Assembly (NCBI GenBank): GCA_014860175.1
Contig: JACZKF010000154.1
Span: forward strand, 1-9,017
Source of the DNA: Desulfuromonadales bacterium
GTDB lineage: Bacteria > Desulfobacterota > Desulfuromonadia > Desulfuromonadales > JACZKF01
Length of the DNA stretch: 9,017 nucleotides
Direction: 5' to 3'
Below are positions 5,921 to 9,017 of the stretch, piece by piece. The translations under genes and the position numbers were made by a program. Below the pieces are notes generated by a model. The model saw only the letters and a program-made list of their open reading frames with translations, did no database searches and was not told the origin of the DNA. Every line of letters starts with the position of its first letter. The stretch's first letter is position 1.

Positions 5921-6940
5921 ATGAAAGCTGCTGTTTTTCAGGAGGTTGGCAAACCGCTGGGGATTGAGACGGTGACCGATCCGCAGCCGCAAGCTGGGGA
6001 AGTCATCATCCAGGTCAAGGCGTGCGGCATCTGCGGCACCGATCTGCATGCGACCGTCGACCCGACGATGCTCGTCCCGGCCGGAACGGTGCTCGGCCAC
6101 GAATTTTCCGGGGAGATCGTCGAGATCGGCCCCGGCGTCCCGGGCGACTGGAAAAAAGGGGACCGTCTCTGCACCCTTCCCTTCATCGGCTGCGGCGACT
6201 GCGTCCCCTGCCGGACCGGGGAGCCGTGGCAGTGCCCCGGCAAGGGGATCATCGGCTTCGACGTCCCCGGCGGCTTTGCCGAATACGCCCGGGTGCACGC
6301 CAACGAGGCGATCCGGCTGCCGGAGACGGTCAGCTGGCAGGAAGGGGCGCTGGTCGAACCGCTGGCAGTCAGCCTGCATGCGGTGCGGCTGGCCGGCAAG
6401 GTGGAAGGGAAAAGGGTCCTGGTGATCGGGGCCGGCGCCATCGGCCTGGGGGTTGCCAACTGGTGTAATTTCTTCGGGGCCCGGGACGTCATCGTCAGCG
6501 AAAGGGACCCCAACCGGGCCCGGCAGGCGCAAAAATTCGGCGCCACCGGCTTCGTCGATGCCAGGGGGGAAGCGGCCGCCGAGTTTCAACGGCTCACCGG
6601 CGGCGCGCCGGAGCTGATTTTCGAATGCGTCGGGGTGCCCGGCCTGCTCGCCCGGTGCGTGGAAATGGCGGCCTACGGCGCCGAGATCGTGGTGGTCGGC
6701 TTCTGCATGCAGCCCGATACCTTCGTCCCGGCCCTGGCCATGCTGAAAGAGATTTCTTTCAAGTTTTCCATCGGCAACAACAAAGCGGAGTTCCAGTTCA
6801 TCGCTGACATGATGGCCGCCGACCGCATCAACATGCGGCCGCTGATCACCGACCTGGTCTCCCTCTCCGACCTTCCGACCGCCTTTGAGGCGCTGCGCCG
6901 GCCGGTCCACCAGTGCAAGGTGCTATGGGAACCGAAGTGA
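5921..6940 (+). CDS. Zinc-dependent alcohol dehydrogenase (threonine/sorbitol dehydrogenase-like MDR)
   Basis: The 339-residue protein is a classical zinc MDR that oxidises a secondary or primary alcohol, or reduces the carbonyl. Catalytic zinc ligands are Cys38 (CGICGTDLH), His60-Glu61 (GHEFSG) and probably Glu146 (LVEPLAV). Structural zinc ligands are Cys91, Cys94, Cys97 and Cys105 (CGDCVPCRTGEPWQC). The Rossmann loop is GAGAIG (170-175). An acidic residue after the second strand (SERDPNR, Glu194) points to NAD rather than NADP. GGAGG lies 8 nt before the ATG at 5921. A 90-nt gap separates it from the upstream gene, the largest in this operon; no convincing promoter is seen there. It overlaps the downstream thioesterase gene. 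Related enzymes include hydroxyacyl-CoA dehydrogenases of anaerobic ring degradation, so a CoA-bound alcohol is possible. Confidence 0.9.
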   Translation: MKAAVFQEVGKPLGIETVTDPQPQAGEVIIQVKACGICGTDLHATVDPTMLVPAGTVLGHEFSGEIVEIGPGVPGDWKKGDRLCTLPFIGCGDCVPCRTGEPWQCPGKGIIGFDVPGGFAEYARVHANEAIRLPETVSWQEGALVEPLAVSLHAVRLAGKVEGKRVLVIGAGAIGLGVANWCNFFGARDVIVSERDPNRARQAQKFGATGFVDARGEAAAEFQRLTGGAPELIFECVGVPGLLARCVEMAAYGAEIVVVGFCMQPDTFVPALAMLKEISFKFSIGNNKAEFQFIADMMAADRINMRPLITDLVSLSDLPTAFEALRRPVHQCKVLWEPK

Positions 6941-7380
6941 ACGACTTTTCAGAGATCGACCCGAGACTGGCCGGCTACCGGAAGTGGGAGGGGTTTGACC
7001 CCTTCGAGGAGTTGACCGGTCCCTATTTCTACCGGCAGGGGCCGGACGGAAGCTTCCGCTGCGCTCTGCTGTTGCAGGGCAAACAGCTGAGCAGCGCCGG
7101 CGCCATGCATGGCGGCGCCTTGATGACTTTCGCCGATTATTCCCTCTTCGTCTTCGCCCTGCCGCTCTTAAACGGCATCTCGGCCGTCACCGTCTCCCTG
7201 CACGCCGACTTCACCGCCCCGGCCCAGGCCGGGGAGTTCCTTGAGTCGACCGGAGAAATCGTGCATGAGACGAAAAGCCTCATCTTCGTCCGCGGCCAGA
7301 TCTTCAGCGGCTCGCGGATACTGCTCACTTTTTCCGGGGTGCTGCGCAAGGTGCGGCCGAAGGTGAAGGAGGCGGGTTAG
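6925..7380 (+). CDS. PaaI-family hotdog-fold acyl-CoA thioesterase
   Basis: This 151-residue hotdog protein carries the family signature GAMHGGALMTFADYSLFVFAL (59-79) with His62-Gly-Gly and Asp71, followed by AVTVSLHADFTAPAQAGEFLESTGEIVHETKSLIFVRGQI, the usual strand pattern. Such enzymes hydrolyse acyl- or aryl-CoA thioesters and often free trapped CoA when a pathway stalls. The start is ambiguous. ATG at 6925 has AAGG 4 nt upstream and overlaps the dehydrogenase gene by 16 nt. GTG at 6937 would overlap that stop codon as GTGA and give 147 residues. GTG at 6913 is less likely. The stop lies 6 nt before the synthetase ATG, so it pairs functionally with an enzyme catalysing the reverse overall step. 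Confidence 0.87.
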   Translation: MGTEVNDFSEIDPRLAGYRKWEGFDPFEELTGPYFYRQGPDGSFRCALLLQGKQLSSAGAMHGGALMTFADYSLFVFALPLLNGISAVTVSLHADFTAPAQAGEFLESTGEIVHETKSLIFVRGQIFSGSRILLTFSGVLRKVRPKVKEAG

Positions 7381-7386
7381 GCTGCC

Positions 7387-8904
7387 ATGAACCTCTATCA
7401 GATCCTGGAAACGAATGCGAAAACCTCCCCCGGCAAAACCGCCCTGGTTTTCGGGAAAGAAAGGATCAGCTACCGGACCCTCCTGGAGAGGGTGAACCGG
7501 CTGAGCGCCGGTTTGACGGAGCTGGGGCTGCGAAAGGGTGATCGCCTCTGTGCCTGCATGCCGAATCGCCCCGAGGTCGTCTATACCTTCTTCGCCGCCA
7601 TGAAGCTCGGCCTCATCTATGTCGGCCTCAACGTGATGCTGAAAAAGGCCGAGCTCGATTACATCCTGGACGACTGCCGTCCCCAGGCCGCCGTCGTCTT
7701 CAGCCCTCTTCTGCCGGTCATGGCAGAAACCGGCCTCGCCCGAAGCGGCCGAATGCAGCTCATCAGGGCCGATGCCGGCACGGCAGTTGGGGAATTGTCG
7801 GTTCGCCTCCTCATCGATTCCCAATCCGAAAAGCTGGCAGAGACCGTGGACGTCTCACCGGCAGATGACGCCATGATCGGCTACACCTCCGGCACCACCG
7901 GCTATCCGAAGGGGGCGGTTCACACTCACAGGAGCATTCTCGGCTGCCTCGAGGAGGTCGCGGAACATATCGCCCTCACTGACCGGGATGTGATTGCCGT
8001 CCCCCTGCCGCTGTTCCAGCTCTCCTCTTTCCTGGTGCATGTCGGGATGCCGGTCTATAGGGGTTGCACCATCGTCCTCATGGACAAGTTCGAGGTGAGC
8101 ACCTTCAGCCGAAGTCTCAGCGAATTCAAGGTGACGGTATTTGCCCTCGTGCCGGCCATCATGCAGATGCTGGTCGATGCCGCGAAAACGGAGAAGATCG
8201 ACTTCTCCGGCGTCCGCGTCGCCCTCACGGCCGGCGGGATGCTCCCTCCCAACCTGCGCCAGGAGTTCGAAAGCCGGCTCGGTTCCCCTGTTTTCAACGG
8301 CTACGGCAGCACGGAAACGGGGCTGTTCGTTTCCCTCTCCTCGATCGCTGAGCCAGCCAGGAGGACCTCGGCCGGCCGGGTACTGCCGCACATCAGGATC
8401 CGCCTGGTCAAAGAGGACGGGGCAGAAGCGAGCGTCGGAGAAGCGGGGGAGATCCTGATCGCCGGGGAGAGGAAATTCGTCCGCTACTGGAACAACGACG
8501 AAGCGACGGGCAAGGCGATCCGGGACGGCTGGTACGCCTCCGGCGACATTGGCTGCTTCGACGAGGAAGGGCACCTGCATATCGTCGATCGCAAGATGGA
8601 CATGATCATTCGGGGCGGCTTCAACATCTACCCGGCGGAGCTGGAACGGGTCCTGGCGCAGGATCGGCGGATAAAGCAGATCGTCGTCATCGGCGTGCCG
8701 CATCACCGGTTGGGCGAAGTCCCCAAGGCCTATGTGGTGCTGGAACGCGGGGAGCGGATGGGAGCGGAAGAGCTGATCGCCATGAGCCGGGCCAGGCTGG
8801 CCAACTACAAGGCCTTGGCAGCGGTGGAATTCGTGGAAGAAGATTTTCTCCCGCGAAACGCGCTCGGCAAGGTGATGAAAAAAGAGCTGAGGAAAATCGC
8901 CTGA
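7387..8904 (+). CDS. AMP-forming acyl-CoA synthetase (ANL superfamily)
   Basis: The 505-residue enzyme activates a carboxylic acid with ATP and CoA through an acyl-adenylate. Core motifs are complete and in order: the P-loop YTSGTTGYPKG (166-176), the NGYGSTETG motif (304-312), SGD (385-387), the hinge region DRKMDMIIRGGFNIYPAELE (401-420), and the C-terminal PRNALGKVMKKEL with catalytic Lys495. It resembles medium-chain or FadD-like and aryl/hydroxy-acid ligases; the substrate cannot be assigned. AAGGAGG lies 14 nt before the ATG, slightly far, and the gene follows the thioesterase by 6 nt. With the divergent dehydratase in mind, a hydroxy acid such as 4-hydroxybutyrate is an attractive but unproven substrate. 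Confidence 0.94.
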   Translation: MNLYQILETNAKTSPGKTALVFGKERISYRTLLERVNRLSAGLTELGLRKGDRLCACMPNRPEVVYTFFAAMKLGLIYVGLNVMLKKAELDYILDDCRPQAAVVFSPLLPVMAETGLARSGRMQLIRADAGTAVGELSVRLLIDSQSEKLAETVDVSPADDAMIGYTSGTTGYPKGAVHTHRSILGCLEEVAEHIALTDRDVIAVPLPLFQLSSFLVHVGMPVYRGCTIVLMDKFEVSTFSRSLSEFKVTVFALVPAIMQMLVDAAKTEKIDFSGVRVALTAGGMLPPNLRQEFESRLGSPVFNGYGSTETGLFVSLSSIAEPARRTSAGRVLPHIRIRLVKEDGAEASVGEAGEILIAGERKFVRYWNNDEATGKAIRDGWYASGDIGCFDEEGHLHIVDRKMDMIIRGGFNIYPAELERVLAQDRRIKQIVVIGVPHHRLGEVPKAYVVLERGERMGAEELIAMSRARLANYKALAAVEFVEEDFLPRNALGKVMKKELRKIA

Positions 8905-8923
8905 GCGGACAAGCGCCGCTCGG
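8901..8923 (+). terminator. Small hairpin after the synthetase gene (weak terminator candidate)
   Basis: GAGCGG (8903-8908) pairs with CCGCTC (8916-8921) across a 7-nt loop, extendable by a G-T wobble and one C-G pair. The stem begins within the stop codon. No T-run follows, so it would be a poor intrinsic terminator. It may only separate or stabilise the transcript, since another gene follows closely. Confidence 0.25.
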
Positions 8924-8949
8924 ATGCTGAAAAATGAGGTCAATGTCCA

Positions 8950-9017
8950 ATGTCATCGTTGATGAAAAGCTACCTCGATCTGATCCGTGGCGCGGCCCGG
9001 CGCCACCCCAGGAAAAC
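8950..9017 (+). CDS. Start of the next gene, possibly another AMP-binding acyl-CoA synthetase (truncated)
   Basis: An ATG at 8950 opens a frame to the window end: MSSLMKSYLDLIRGAARRHPRK, 22 codons plus two bases. GAGG at 8936-8939 lies 10 nt upstream, a suitable ribosome binding site; a second in-frame ATG at 8962 is poorly spaced. The pattern LIRGAARRHPRK resembles the first helix of ANL ligases (compare LYQILETNAKTSPGKTAL in the preceding synthetase), so a second acid-CoA ligase is a reasonable guess, though too short to confirm. It lies 45 nt after the synthetase on the same strand and is probably still in the operon. Confidence 0.45.
   Translation, partial: MSSLMKSYLDLIRGAARRHPRK

Noticed and set aside
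4664..6910. 748-codon open frame on the minus strand
   Set aside because: It lies antisense to the MDR oxidoreductase and the zinc alcohol dehydrogenase, both with full family motifs. Its translation is rich in Gly, Asp, Ala and Arg with no domain, as expected of a shadow frame in GC-rich DNA.
8943..9017. Alternative start at 8943 for the right-edge gene (MSNVIVDEKLPRSDPW...)
   Set aside because: GAGG is only about 3 nt from this ATG, whereas the frame from 8950 has 10-nt spacing and a ligase-like N-terminus.

Overview
The window is GC-rich bacterial chromosome carrying two divergently transcribed gene sets that share one control region of about 380 bp. The metabolism is anaerobic in style: an oxygen-sensitive flavin/[4Fe-4S] dehydratase, nickel-insertion proteins and Fe-S proteins. 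Together with the protein sequences, this suggests an anaerobe of the Desulfuromonas/Geobacter/Pelobacter kind (Desulfobacterota). That placement is inference; no rRNA or other marker gene is present.

Left arm (minus strand, read from 3209 down to 1): a 4-hydroxybutyryl-CoA dehydratase-family enzyme (1749-3209); a 101-residue four-cysteine protein of unknown function that starts immediately after the dehydratase stop codon (1443-1748); hypA (1073-1423); hypB (340-1041); and the N-terminal part of a further protein (1-350) that overlaps hypB by 11 nt and runs off the window. It resembles winged-helix-containing 4Fe-4S proteins. Tight spacing suggests one operon.

Centre (3210-3588): back-to-back sigma70-like promoters. 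Each is followed, overlapping its -10 or start region, by a copy of the same 16-bp motif (TTAAYCGAACGKTCGA, 14 of 16 positions identical). Each copy is oriented the same way relative to its own promoter, and one contains a perfect 12-bp palindrome. This is what a single dimeric repressor controlling both arms would look like. No regulator gene lies in the window.

Right arm (plus strand, 3589 to the end): a flavodoxin-fold FMN reductase with an Fe-S-type cysteine cluster; an NTF2/SnoaL-like small protein; a zinc-free MDR enone/alkenal reductase-type oxidoreductase; a zinc-dependent alcohol dehydrogenase; a PaaI-type hotdog thioesterase; and an AMP-forming acyl-CoA synthetase. After a small hairpin, the first 22 codons of another gene follow, possibly a second AMP-binding enzyme.

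Working model (inference): a shared effector induces both arms. The right arm oxidises or reduces an alcohol/enone and activates the resulting acid to its CoA ester. The left-arm dehydratase then converts a 4-hydroxyacyl-CoA to the enoyl-CoA. The true substrate may be 4-hydroxybutyrate or a relative and cannot be fixed from sequence alone. No tRNA, rRNA, CRISPR array, insertion sequence or phage gene was seen.
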